Origin: Quadrisphaera sp.
GTDB lineage: Bacteria > Actinomycetota > Actinomycetes > Actinomycetales > Quadrisphaeraceae
Length of the DNA: 36,691 bases
Assembly (NCBI GenBank): GCA_029257185.1
Contig: JARICT010000156.1
Span: 1-36,691 of the forward strand
Reading direction: 5' to 3'
The translations under genes and the position numbers were made by a program. This document shows positions 16,749 to 24,562 of the stretch, piece by piece. Under the pieces are notes generated by a model that made no database searches, was not told the origin of the DNA, and saw nothing but the letters and a program-made list of their open reading frames with translations. Position 1 is the stretch's first letter. The number at the start of each line of letters is the position of its first letter.

Positions 16749-18457
16749 AGCGCTCGAGGCTCCCGGCCCGCGCCGGCGCCGGGGCGCTCGCCGCGAGCGT
16801 CCTGCTCGCCGGCGGAGCGGTCCTCGCGGCGGCCGGGCCCCCCGCGGAGGTCCGCGTGCTCGCTGCGCGCGAGGAGGTGCCGGTGCCCGCCACGGACACG
16901 CAGCTCGGCTGTCCGGGGCCCCCCGTGGCCGCCGCCACCTCCTCCCAGCTCGACGGTGACTCCGGCGCCGTGCCGCCGGCCACGGCGGTGCGGGCGCTCA
17001 CGGTGCTCCCCGCCGAGTCCGCACCGGTGCTCGGCCTCCCGCAGCCGCCGGGTCCCGCGGACACGCCGTCGCTCGGCGAGGACCCCGCCGAGCAGGGGCC
17101 GGCCCTGGAGATCACCGCGCCGCAGGCCGAGCCCGACGCCGAGCCGGGGGCCGATGCCCAGCCCGAGGTCGGATCGCCGCTCACCGACGCCGGCGGGGCC
17201 CTCGCCACCGCCCCGGGCGGCGGCGCAGGAGGGGCGGCGTCGACGGTCACGGCCAGCCCGGTCGCCGGTGTCGAGCCCCTGCTCGCCGGCTCGTCGTCGG
17301 CGCTGGCCCTCTCCGGCGACCTGCGGGGGCTCTCGGCCCCGCCGTGCGTGCCCACCACGGACGAGGCGTGGCTGGTGGGAGGGGCCACGCCCGTGGGCGA
17401 CTCGACGCGGCTCGTGGTGCTCAACCCCACCGACACCCCCGCGACGGTGCGCGTCGACGCCCTCGTCGACGCCGACGCGGCGGTCGACGGCGGCACGCTG
17501 GTGCCGCTGCCGCAGATGGCGCTCGCCGCGGGGCAGCAGCGCTCCGTGCTCCTCGAGGGCGTCGTGCCCGGTGCCACCTCCCTGGCGGTGCGGGTGCGCA
17601 GCGACGGGGCCGACGTCGCGCCGTGGCTGGTGACCAGCTCGCTGCGCGGCCTGGTGCCCCGCGGCACCGACGTGGTGACCGCCGGGGACGGCCCCGCGCG
17701 GGGCCAGGTCGTGCCGGGGGTCGTCGCGGCGGCGGGCGAGGCCACCCCGGTGCTGCGACTGGCGACCACCAGCCCCGCGCCCGTGGTGGTGCGGTGGCAG
17801 GTCTCGGGGCCCGACGGACCGCTCGCCGCGACCGGCCTGCGCCTGGCGGCCACCGTGCCGCCGGCCGGCTCGGTCGACGTCCCCCTCGACGGTCTGCCCG
17901 ACGGGACGTGGTCGGTGACGGTCGCCGCCGACGCCCCCGTCGTCGCCGCCGTGGGGCGTTCCACCGCCGAGGACGACGGTGTCGCCGCCGACCTCGCCTG
18001 GACCGGGTCGGCGCGCCGCCTCGCCGGCCAGGTGGTGCTGGCCGTGCCCCCCACGCCCTCGGGCGGGGACGAGGCGGCGCCGGCGATCACCACGCGGCTG
18101 GTGCTCCACGCGGCCCGGGGCGCTGCCGGCGCGGAGGCGGGTGCGCCCGGCAGCGCCGAGGTGGCGGTCCTGGGCTCCGGCGGCGGGCTCGCTCGCGCGA
18201 CCACCGTGGACCTGGCTGCCGGGAGCACCCGGACCCTCGACGTCGCCGGGCTCCCGCGGGCCGCCGACGGGGCTGCGGAGCCGGTGGCGGTGCTCGTCGC
18301 CGTCGACGGCGGAGCCCCCGTGGTCGCCGCCTTGGAGTCGTCCGTGGCGCAGGACGGGGAGGGAGCCAGCGGCGGGCGCCTGGTCTCCGCCCACGCCGTG
18401 TCCCCGGCGCCGGTGTCCAGCGCGGCCGTCCGCGTGGAGCTCCGCGGCTCCCCGTAG
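16745..18457 (+). CDS. DUF5719 family exported protein
   Basis: 570-residue envelope protein of unknown function. A basic start and hydrophobic helix (about 8-30) form a signal anchor or signal peptide. An acidic Pro/Gly-rich linker (about 90-170) follows, then beta-sandwich-like repeats beginning WLVGGATPVGDSTRLVVLNPTDTPATVRV, a hallmark of the DUF5719 group encoded next to GT2 membrane proteins in actinobacteria. The GTG start is within the GT2 stop (GTGA), so expression is coupled. It is a candidate extracytoplasmic partner of the glycosyltransferase; this is inferred from gene pairing alone. Confidence 0.8.
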   Translation: MKRSRLPARAGAGALAASVLLAGGAVLAAAGPPAEVRVLAAREEVPVPATDTQLGCPGPPVAAATSSQLDGDSGAVPPATAVRALTVLPAESAPVLGLPQPPGPADTPSLGEDPAEQGPALEITAPQAEPDAEPGADAQPEVGSPLTDAGGALATAPGGGAGGAASTVTASPVAGVEPLLAGSSSALALSGDLRGLSAPPCVPTTDEAWLVGGATPVGDSTRLVVLNPTDTPATVRVDALVDADAAVDGGTLVPLPQMALAAGQQRSVLLEGVVPGATSLAVRVRSDGADVAPWLVTSSLRGLVPRGTDVVTAGDGPARGQVVPGVVAAAGEATPVLRLATTSPAPVVVRWQVSGPDGPLAATGLRLAATVPPAGSVDVPLDGLPDGTWSVTVAADAPVVAAVGRSTAEDDGVAADLAWTGSARRLAGQVVLAVPPTPSGGDEAAPAITTRLVLHAARGAAGAEAGAPGSAEVAVLGSGGGLARATTVDLAAGSTRTLDVAGLPRAADGAAEPVAVLVAVDGGAPVVAALESSVAQDGEGASGGRLVSAHAVSPAPVSSAAVRVELRGSP

Positions 18458-18496
18458 GCGGCTCGTGGGCGGCCCTGCGGCGGGCCATGGACGTGC

Positions 18497-19021
18497 TCAG
18501 GTCGGGTCGATCTCCTCCGGCGTGCGGCCCAGCGCGCCGGCGACCTGCTCCACGACCACCTCGTGGACGAGGTCCGCGAGGTCCGCCTGGTCCGCCGCCC
18601 GCACGGTGATGGGGTGCCGGTAGAGCACGACGCGCGGCCCGGAGCGACGGTCGCCGGCGGTGCACCGGCCCAGCGGCACCTCGCGGCGCACCTGGTCCGG
18701 GGGGTACGGCGGGGGCACGTCCTCGACGGCGAACTCGATGGCGGCCATCTGGGCGCCCCACCGTCGTTCGAGGTCCTCCACCGCGTCGAGCACGAGGTCG
18801 TCGAAGGCCTCGGCGCGGGTGCGCGCGCCCGGGAGCGCCGCGGGCACCAGCGGTCCCCGCAGACCGCGGCCGTGGCGGTCGCGGCGGGTGCGCCGCGCTC
18901 GCCGGGGGCCACCGGCCGCGTCCTGCTCCGGCGGTGCGCTCGCAGCGGCCGCCGCGCCCGACGACGAGCGCTCGCGCCGTCCCCGTCCCTGTCCGCCCCG
19001 GGTGCGGTCCGACATCCCCAC
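18497..19021 (-). CDS. Zincin-like metallopeptidase family protein lacking the second His
   Basis: 174 residues, a long Arg/Gly/Ala-rich N-terminal arm (1-60) then a domain of the DUF1025/PF06262 zincin-like type: EAFDDLVLDAVEDLERRW, VEDVPPPYPPD, then ARVVLYRHP-like strand and the helix DLVHEVVVEQVAGALGRTPEEIDP. In active relatives this helix reads HExxHH; here only HE remains and the following positions are V-V-V-E-Q, so peptidase activity is not expected. This matches the actinobacterial Rv3259-type branch at the same locus. GTG at 19021 chosen because TAACCT lies six bases upstream; an internal ATG follows two codons later. Convergent with DUF5719 and divergent from DUF3499. Confidence 0.8.
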   Translation of the reverse strand: MGMSDRTRGGQGRGRRERSSSGAAAAASAPPEQDAAGGPRRARRTRRDRHGRGLRGPLVPAALPGARTRAEAFDDLVLDAVEDLERRWGAQMAAIEFAVEDVPPPYPPDQVRREVPLGRCTAGDRRSGPRVVLYRHPITVRAADQADLADLVHEVVVEQVAGALGRTPEEIDPT

Positions 19022-19033
19022 ACCCCCAGGTTA
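19021..19033 (-). promoter_or_regulatory. Candidate leaderless promoter
   Basis: TAACCT (19033-19028 on the minus strand), six bases, then GTG at 19021 of the zincin-like gene. Confidence 0.5.
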
Positions 19034-19096
19034 GGGCGCGCGGACGTCGACCTCGCGAGGTCCGCGCGCCGCCCCCGGGAGGGCGCTGCGGTGGGG

Positions 19097-19110
19097 TAGC
19101 GTCCGGGAGA
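19097..19110 (+). promoter_or_regulatory. Candidate leaderless promoter of the DUF3499 gene
   Basis: TAGCGT (19097-19102), seven bases, then ATG at 19110. Confidence 0.55.
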
Positions 19111-19466
19111 TGGGGGTTCGGCGCTGCAGCAGGACCGGGTGCAAGGCCCCGGCCGTGGCCACGCTGACGTACGTCTACGCCGACTCCACCGCCGTGCTGG
19201 GCCCGCTCGCGCGCCAGGCGGAGCCGCACTGCTACGACATGTGCTCCGCCCACGCCGACCGGCTCACCGCCCCCAAGGGCTGGGAGGTCGTCCGGCTCCA
19301 GCCGGAGGCCTACGAGCACCGCCACAGCCACGACGACCTCCTGGCGCTGGCCGACGCCGTGCGCGAGGCCGCCCGGCCCGAGCCGGAGCCCATCACCGCC
19401 GAGGCCGCGGCCCAGCGCCGCTCACGCCTGCGCGTCGTGCGCCAGCCGGGCGCCCAGCAGGGGTAG
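19110..19466 (+). CDS. DUF3499 family protein
   Basis: 118-residue cytoplasmic protein of unknown function, conserved across actinobacteria at this locus. It opens with RRCSRTGCKAPAVATLTYVYADSTAVLGPLA, then AEPHCYDMCSAHADRLTAPKGWEVVRL, the defining DUF3499 pattern. Cysteines C6 and C11 with the HCYDMC/SAH cluster could hold a metal ion in a small zinc-finger-like fold; that is inference. ATG start preceded by a -10 hexamer seven bases away, so probably leaderless. Convergent with the zinc-ribbon gene downstream. Confidence 0.88.
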   Translation: MGVRRCSRTGCKAPAVATLTYVYADSTAVLGPLARQAEPHCYDMCSAHADRLTAPKGWEVVRLQPEAYEHRHSHDDLLALADAVREAARPEPEPITAEAAAQRRSRLRVVRQPGAQQG

Positions 19467-19520
19467 GTCGGCGGCTCAGGTCCGGGTGGGTCGGGTCCGG
19501 GTGGGTCGGATCGGGGTGGC

Positions 19521-19889
19521 TCAGCCCTTGCTGGCCCGGGCCAGCACCTCGGTGATGCTCAGCGGCTCACCGCTGCCGTCCCAGCGCCGCTCGCCGCAGC
19601 GGCGGCACGACGTGAAGCGTGCGGGCGTGCCGTCGGTGAGCGTCATCGTCAGGTGGGTCACCGACGTGCTGTCGCACACCGAGCAGGTCGAGCCGGCCCC
19701 GCGGCCGGCGACCCCGCCCTGGGTCAGCGAGCCGAGCGGGACGCTCGGGCGCGAGCCCTGACGGTTCGCGGCACGTCGGCGGGGCGGCCGGGTCGCACCG
19801 GGGTCAGCGCTGCGGCGGTCGGTGGTGCCGGGGTCGATCGTGCCCGGGTCGGTGGTGCTGGGCAGGGTGCTCGAGGTGGCCGCGGCCAT
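19521..19889 (-). CDS. Small zinc-ribbon protein of unknown function
   Basis: 122 residues. The C-terminal half is a four-cysteine zinc ribbon, CSVC then CRRC about 22 residues later, with a beta-hairpin between (LTMTLTDGTPARFTS) and the ending SITEVLARA. The N-terminal half is a disordered Thr/Asp/Pro/Gly segment with TDPGT-like repeats and then a basic patch (RPPRRRAANRQ). The ATG at 19889 is set by an AAGGAAGA ribosome binding site. It lies between DUF3499 and manB, divergent from manB, in the place where other actinobacteria also encode small zinc-ribbon or Trm112-like proteins (from memory). A nucleic-acid or protein adaptor role is possible but not shown. Confidence 0.75.
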   Translation of the reverse strand: MAAATSSTLPSTTDPGTIDPGTTDRRSADPGATRPPRRRAANRQGSRPSVPLGSLTQGGVAGRGAGSTCSVCDSTSVTHLTMTLTDGTPARFTSCRRCGERRWDGSGEPLSITEVLARASKG

Positions 19890-20002
19890 GGGGTCTTCCT
19901 TCGTCAGGGTGCAGTGCGCCACCGAGGTGATCGGCGCGAGCGCCGCCTTTCTTGAGCCCCGTGCCCGGCGACCGTCCGGCCAGCGGCTCCTCAGGCCCTC
20001 GT

Positions 20003-20016
20003 TAGGGTCGCGCCCA
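20003..20016 (+). promoter_or_regulatory. Candidate leaderless promoter of manB
   Basis: TAGGGT (20003-20008), seven bases, then ATG at 20016. Confidence 0.55.
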
Positions 20017-21467
20017 TGCCTGCCGCGTCGCCCCGCCCCGCGCTGGACCTGCGCGCCGTCATCAAGGCCTACGACGTCCGCGGGCTCGTCGGGAGCCAGC
20101 TGGACGCCGGCGTCGTCCGCGCGATCGGGGCGGCCGCGGCCGAGGTCCTCGGCGTGGTCGGCTCGTCCATGGTGGTCGGCCACGACATGCGCGCGTCGTC
20201 GCCCGAGCTCGTGGCCGCGTTCGCCGAGGGCGTGACGGGCGCGGGTGGCGACGTCACCGTCATCGGCCTGTGCTCCACCGACGGCCTCTACTACGCCTCC
20301 GGCGCGCTCGGCGTCCCGGGGGCGATGTTCACCGCGAGCCACAACCCCGCGGCGTACAACGGCATCAAGCTGTGCCGCGCCGGCGCGAAGCCGGTGGGGC
20401 AGGACAGCGGCCTGGCGCAGGTGAGGGAGCTGGCGCAGTCCTACCTCGACGGCGACGCGGCGCTGCCGTCGGCGCAGCGACCGGGCACCACCAGCCACCG
20501 CGACCTGCTGGGCGACTACTCGGCCCACCTGCGCTCCCTCGTCGACCTCAGCGCCAGCCGCCCCCTGAAGGTGGTCGTCGACGCCGGGAACGGCATGGGC
20601 GGCCTCACCACGCCGGCGGTTCTCGGTGAGGCCGCCGGGCTGCCCGCGCTGCCGCTGGACGTGGTGCCGCTGTACTTCGAGCTCGACGGCACCTTCCCGA
20701 ACCACGAGGCCAACCCCCTCGACCCCGCGAACCTCGTGGACCTCCAGCGCGCGGTCCTCGAGCACGGCGCCGACGTGGGCCTGGCCTTCGACGGCGACGC
20801 GGACCGGTGCTTCGTCATCGACGAGCGGGGGCAGGCCGTCAGCCCCTCGGCGATCACCGCGCTGGTGGCGCTGCGCGAGGTCGCCCGCGCCAGAGCAGCC
20901 CACCCCGGCTCTGACTCCGGCCCCGAGCCGGTGGTCCTCCACAACCTCATCACCTCGCGCGCGGTCCCCGAGCTCGTCGAGGCCGCCGGGGCCACCGCGG
21001 TGCGGACCCGGGTGGGCCACAGCTACATCAAGGGGGAGATGGCGCGCACCGGCGCGGTCTTCGGCGGGGAGCACTCGGCGCACTACTACTTCGCGGACTT
21101 CTGGGGCGCCGACACCGGCATGCTCGCCGCGATGCACGTCCTGGCCGCCCTGGGGGAGTCCGACGTCCCGCTGTCGGGGCTGACCGCCGCCTACGACCCC
21201 TACGCCGCCAGCGGCGAGATCAACTCCACGGTGGGCGACGCCGCCGCCGTCACCGCGCGCGTCCGGGCCGAGCACGAGGCGGCCGGCGCGAGCACCGACA
21301 CCTTCGACGGGCTGACCGTCTCCTCCCCGGACGAGGTCTCGCCGTGGTGGTGGTTCAACCTGCGGCCGTCCAACACCGAGCCGCTCCTGCGCCTGAACGT
21401 CGAGGGTCAGGACGCGGCGACGATGGAGCGGGTGCGCGACGACGTCCTGGCCGCCGTCCGCGCCTGA
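20016..21467 (+). CDS. manB: Phosphomannomutase/phosphoglucomutase
   Basis: Interconverts mannose-6-phosphate and mannose-1-phosphate (and probably the glucose phosphates), giving the precursor of GDP-mannose. The 483 residues match the alpha-D-phosphohexomutase family with all four signatures: KAYDVRG at the N-terminus, the phosphoserine loop TASHNP with S108, the metal loop DGDADR (259-264), the sugar-specificity loop GEHSAH around E352, and the C-terminal phosphate-binding RPSNTEPLLRLNVE. Its product would supply GDP-mannose for the gmd pair at 2313-4315 and for mannosylated envelope lipids. It is followed by the SIS-domain gene on the same strand, 126 bases on, which has its own probable promoter. 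Confidence 0.96.
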   Translation: MPAASPRPALDLRAVIKAYDVRGLVGSQLDAGVVRAIGAAAAEVLGVVGSSMVVGHDMRASSPELVAAFAEGVTGAGGDVTVIGLCSTDGLYYASGALGVPGAMFTASHNPAAYNGIKLCRAGAKPVGQDSGLAQVRELAQSYLDGDAALPSAQRPGTTSHRDLLGDYSAHLRSLVDLSASRPLKVVVDAGNGMGGLTTPAVLGEAAGLPALPLDVVPLYFELDGTFPNHEANPLDPANLVDLQRAVLEHGADVGLAFDGDADRCFVIDERGQAVSPSAITALVALREVARARAAHPGSDSGPEPVVLHNLITSRAVPELVEAAGATAVRTRVGHSYIKGEMARTGAVFGGEHSAHYYFADFWGADTGMLAAMHVLAALGESDVPLSGLTAAYDPYAASGEINSTVGDAAAVTARVRAEHEAAGASTDTFDGLTVSSPDEVSPWWWFNLRPSNTEPLLRLNVEGQDAATMERVRDDVLAAVRA

Positions 21468-21492
21468 TCGCCTCACCCGCCGCGCACCCCAC

Positions 21493-21562
21493 CGCACTTC
21501 GCCCGCGAAGCGCGGTCCGGCGACCCTCTCGAGCAGCACTTCGCCCGCGAAGTGCGGTCCGG
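21493..21562. repeat. Two near-identical palindromic repeats between manB and the SIS gene
   Basis: GCACTTCGCCCGCGAAG occurs at 21494 and 21536 (42 bases apart), each followed by a GCGGTCCGG tail. The second copy folds perfectly as GCACTTCG-cccg-CGAAGTGC; the first has one mismatch in the stem. They sit 26 bases after the manB stop and could act as a tandem terminator or as a dispersed palindromic element. Confidence 0.75.
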
Positions 21563-21580
21563 GCGGGCGGCGGCGGTGGG

Positions 21581-21594
21581 TAACGTCGGGGAGG
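21581..21594 (+). promoter_or_regulatory. Candidate leaderless promoter of the SIS gene
   Basis: TAACGT (21581-21586), seven bases, then GTG at 21594. Confidence 0.55.
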
Positions 21595-22850
21595 TGGACC
21601 GCGACCCCCTGGACCTCCCGCCCGAGCCCTCGTCGGCGACCGACCTCGACGAGGAGCTGCTCGACGACGAGCAGGCGCTCGCCGCCGCCGACCCCTCCGG
21701 CGTGCTGCGCGCGCTGGCAGGGGCGGGCGCGCAGGTCCGCCGCGCCGTCGAGGTGTCGGGGGAGTCCGGGATCGACCGCCTCGACGCGAGCGACCGGCCC
21801 CGCTCCGTGGTCGTCGCCGCCCGCGGCGGGTCCGCCGTCATCGGCGAGGCCATCGCCGCCCTCGCGGGTCCCTCGTCCCCGGTGCCCGTCATGGTCCGCA
21901 CGGGGGACACGCTCCCGGGCTGGGTGGGGCCGATGGACCTCGTCGTCGGGGCCTCGCTCTCCGGGAGGTCGGCCCCCGGGGTGCGACTGCTGGCCGAGGC
22001 GGGCCGTCGCGGCGCCCGCGTCCTGACCATCGGCCGCGCCGACTCGTCGATGGCACGCGTCAGCGAGCAGGTCCGCGGGCTCCACGTCGCCACGCCACCT
22101 GCTTCGGCGGGCGCCGTCTCCGCCCCCACCACGCGCACCGCCCTGTGGTCCCTGCTGACCCCCGTGCTGCTGGCCGGCGACCGGCTGGGGCTCTTCACCG
22201 CGCCCCCGAGCGTGCTCATGGCGGTGGCCGACGCCCTCGACGACGAGGCCGCCACGGCCCGCCCCGGCTCCGCGCTGTTCGTCAACCCCGCCAAGACCCT
22301 GGCCCTCGAGCTGGCGGGGAGCGTGCCCGTCGTGATCGGCGACGGCCCGCTCGCGGCGGTGGCGGCGCGCCGGGCGGCGTCCGTGCTCGCCCGCACGGCG
22401 CGCGTGCCGGCGCTCGCCGGCACCCTGCCCGACGACGCCGGCGACGTGGTGGCGACCTTCGGGGGGCCGCTGGCCGGCGCCGCGGCCGAGCGGGACGCGG
22501 GGCTGGACGACCTCTTCCGCGACCCCTACGTCGACGGGCCGACCGGGCCGCGCCTGCGCCTGCTGCTCCTCACCGAGACCACCCCCGCCACCCGCGGGCC
22601 GGCGACCAGCGCCGTCCTGGACATCGCGGAGCGCTCCGGAGTGAAGGTCTCCGAGGTCTCCGTCGGCGCCGAGCCCCCGCCCTCGGAGGGGACCGAGCGG
22701 CTCGCCGGCGTGGCCACGGCCAGCGGGCTGGAGCGGCTGGCACGCCTGGTCGCGCGCACCGACTTCGCGGGGACCTACCTGGCGCTGGGCTCCGGTGTCG
22801 ACCCGGCCATCAGCCCGCACGTCGCCGACCTGCGGGACGCGCTGAGCTGA
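21594..22850 (+). CDS. SIS-domain protein, phosphoglucose/phosphomannose isomerase-like
   Basis: 418 residues related to bifunctional phosphoglucose/phosphomannose isomerases and to M. tuberculosis Rv3256c at the same locus. An acidic N-terminus (PSSATDLDEELLDDEQAL) precedes a first SIS domain with RSVVVAARGGSAVIGEAIAA and LVVGASLSGRSAPGVRLLAEA; a second, weaker half carries VNPAKTLALELAGSVPVVIGDG. It might isomerise fructose-6-phosphate and mannose-6-phosphate, which would matter because no manA is found here, but the catalytic set is not obvious and a regulatory role is possible. GTG at 21594 is preferred over an earlier in-frame codon because of the -10 hexamer. Confidence 0.8.
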   Translation: MDRDPLDLPPEPSSATDLDEELLDDEQALAAADPSGVLRALAGAGAQVRRAVEVSGESGIDRLDASDRPRSVVVAARGGSAVIGEAIAALAGPSSPVPVMVRTGDTLPGWVGPMDLVVGASLSGRSAPGVRLLAEAGRRGARVLTIGRADSSMARVSEQVRGLHVATPPASAGAVSAPTTRTALWSLLTPVLLAGDRLGLFTAPPSVLMAVADALDDEAATARPGSALFVNPAKTLALELAGSVPVVIGDGPLAAVAARRAASVLARTARVPALAGTLPDDAGDVVATFGGPLAGAAAERDAGLDDLFRDPYVDGPTGPRLRLLLLTETTPATRGPATSAVLDIAERSGVKVSEVSVGAEPPPSEGTERLAGVATASGLERLARLVARTDFAGTYLALGSGVDPAISPHVADLRDALS

Positions 22851-22874
22851 CCGGCGCGCCGAGCCGGCGGTCCG

Positions 22875-22892
22875 GCGCCCCGGCCGGGGCGC
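22875..22892. repeat. 18-base perfect palindrome between convergent genes
   Basis: GCGCCCCGG followed directly by its complement CCGGGGCGC. It lies between the SIS gene stop and the DUF4097 gene stop and may help terminate both transcripts; at this GC content a chance origin is also possible. Confidence 0.45.
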
Positions 22893-22904
22893 GGCCCCAC
22901 AGGC

Positions 22905-23747
22905 TCAGCCCACCGTGCGCACCGCGACGTCGCCGACGCCGGAGCTCACGAGGACGTGGCGCGGCGAGCCGGGGTCGTCCTCGACGCCGACGTCCGCGGT
23001 GCCCACGCCGGACTCCGCCCTGACGTCGTAGGTGCTCGAGCCCGGCAGGGTCACGACCACGTCGCCCGTGCCGGCCTTGACGGACACCGTGTCCGGGGCG
23101 GTGCTGGAGCGCAGCCTCACGTCGCCCGTCCCGGCGCTCACCTCCCCCGACGTGAGGCGACCGGCGACGTCGACGTCGCCGACGCCGTTCCTCACGCTCA
23201 CGGCGCCGTCAGCGCCCCGCACGTCCACGTCACCGACCCCGTGGGTCACCGTCACGTCCCCGGTGACCCCGCTGACGCCCACGTCCCCGACCTCCGTGTC
23301 CACCGCGAGCCGGGCGCCGTCGGCGAGGCGCACGAGCACGTCGCTGCTGGCCTCGGACCCGATCGAGAGGCGGGAGCACCGCGTGGACAGCCCGAGCTCG
23401 CCGTCGACGACGTCGGCGTCGTGCCGTGGGCGCGAGACCGACCAGCGCTCCCGCCAGTCGACCTCCACGGCGCCGGCCGGCAGCGCCCGGTCGGCGACCA
23501 CCCGCACGTCCCCGGAGCACCGGGCGTCGAACCGGACCGCTCCCACGCCCGTGAAGGCGTCGCGGGTGGTGACCTCCTGGCGGACGAGGGCGCTCACCGC
23601 GCTCAGCGCCACGGCCAGGACGAGGGCGAGCGCCACCACGAGCCCCACCACGGTCAGCACCGCCCCGCCAGCCCTCCGGCGCGGCGGCTCGAGGCTCGCC
23701 CCGGGCGGCCGAGAGCCGGCGGCGGGGTGATCCAGGGTGGGGGTCAC
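22905..23747 (-). CDS. DUF4097-type beta-solenoid membrane-anchored protein
   Basis: 280 residues. One transmembrane helix (about 28-55) after a short cytoplasmic head, then an extracytoplasmic domain made of short beta repeats ending VGDV or TGDV: VDTEVGDVGVSGVTGDVTV, HGVGDVDVRGADGAV and similar up to the C-terminus. This is the DUF4097 (DUF4098) pattern, a right-handed beta-solenoid often encoded beside LiaR/LiaS-type two-component systems. The GTG start overlaps the response-regulator stop as GTGA, so it is the third gene of a coupled kinase-regulator-effector operon. Likely role: surface sensor or output of envelope stress signalling, inferred from context. Confidence 0.8.
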   Translation of the reverse strand: MTPTLDHPAAGSRPPGASLEPPRRRAGGAVLTVVGLVVALALVLAVALSAVSALVRQEVTTRDAFTGVGAVRFDARCSGDVRVVADRALPAGAVEVDWRERWSVSRPRHDADVVDGELGLSTRCSRLSIGSEASSDVLVRLADGARLAVDTEVGDVGVSGVTGDVTVTHGVGDVDVRGADGAVSVRNGVGDVDVAGRLTSGEVSAGTGDVRLRSSTAPDTVSVKAGTGDVVVTLPGSSTYDVRAESGVGTADVGVEDDPGSPRHVLVSSGVGDVAVRTVG

Positions 23748-24562
23748 GGCGTCCTCCTCGTGGGTGGCTGGGGGTGCGGGGCCGGCTGCTGGTCGGCGTC
23801 GCTGTGCTCGAGGTGGGCGAGGACCGCGAGCACGCGCCGGTGGTCGCTCGTGGTGGGCGCGAGCCCGAGCTTGGTGAAGATGCTCGAGACGTGCTTCTCC
23901 ACCGCGCCGTCGGTGACGAACAGCGCCGCGGCGATGGCGGCGTTCGTGCGGCCCTCGGCCATCAGCCCCAGCACGTCGCGCTCCCGGGGCGTCAGCGCCG
24001 CCACCGGCGAGTCGGCCCGGCTGCGGGCGACGAGCTGGCCCACGACCTCCGGGTCCAGGGCTGTCTGCCCGGCCGCCACCCGGCGCACCGCGTCCACGAA
24101 GTCGCGGACGTCGGCCACGCGGTCCTTCAGCAGGTAGCCGATGCCCCCGCTGCGGCCGCGCGAGCTGGCCAGCAGGTCGGTGGCGTACCGCTCCTCGACG
24201 TACTGGGACAGCACGAGCACGCCGAGCCCCGGGTGGCCCGCCCGCAGGACGAGCGCGGCGCGGATGCCCTCGTCGGTGTGCGTCGGGGGCATCCGCACGT
24301 CCACGATGGCCACGTCGGGGCTGCGGTCGGGGGCGCCGTCCTGCGGCGACGCGGCGTCGTCGACGGCCCGCAGGAGGTCCTCGGCGGTGCCCACGGCCGC
24401 CACCACCTCGAGGCCCGCGTCGGTGAGCAGCCGCACCAGCCCCTCCCGCAGCAGGACGGAGTCCTCGGCGATGACGACCCGCAGCGGCTCGCGCCCGGCC
24501 CCCGCCCCGGTGCCCGCGAACCGCGCGGCGCCGGCTGCCCCCGCGGCGTCGGCGGCGCTCAC
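23744..24562 (-). CDS. NarL/LiaR-type response regulator
   Basis: 272 residues. Receiver domain from about 31 (LRVVIAEDSVLLREGL) with the acidic pair ED and phospho-acceptor D88 in VAIVDVRMPP, followed by GYLLKDRVADVRDFV containing the conserved lysine. C-terminal LuxR-type helix-turn-helix: LTPRERDVLGLMAEGRTNAAIAAALFVTDGAVEKHVSSIFTKLGL. A 30-residue Ala/Gly lead-in precedes the receiver and a Pro-rich tail ends the protein. GTG start overlaps the kinase stop (GTGA) and its own stop overlaps the DUF4097 start (GTGA). Expected to be phosphorylated by the adjacent kinase and to control this operon or envelope genes; targets are not readable. Confidence 0.93.
   Translation of the reverse strand: MSAADAAGAAGAARFAGTGAGAGREPLRVVIAEDSVLLREGLVRLLTDAGLEVVAAVGTAEDLLRAVDDAASPQDGAPDRSPDVAIVDVRMPPTHTDEGIRAALVLRAGHPGLGVLVLSQYVEERYATDLLASSRGRSGGIGYLLKDRVADVRDFVDAVRRVAAGQTALDPEVVGQLVARSRADSPVAALTPRERDVLGLMAEGRTNAAIAAALFVTDGAVEKHVSSIFTKLGLAPTTSDHRRVLAVLAHLEHSDADQQPAPHPQPPTRRTP

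Noticed and set aside
16051-19023. A 990-codon open frame on the minus strand
   Set aside because: It is the complement of GT2 and DUF5719 coding sequence, rich in Arg/Ser/Thr/Pro with no domain; a product of high GC lacking stop codons. Only the end at 18497-19021, in another frame, is a real gene.
19890-22820. Long minus-strand frame running upstream of the zinc-ribbon gene
   Set aside because: It is antisense to manB and the SIS gene and gives Arg/Gly/His-rich sequence without family signatures. The ribosome binding site and domain place the real start at 19889.
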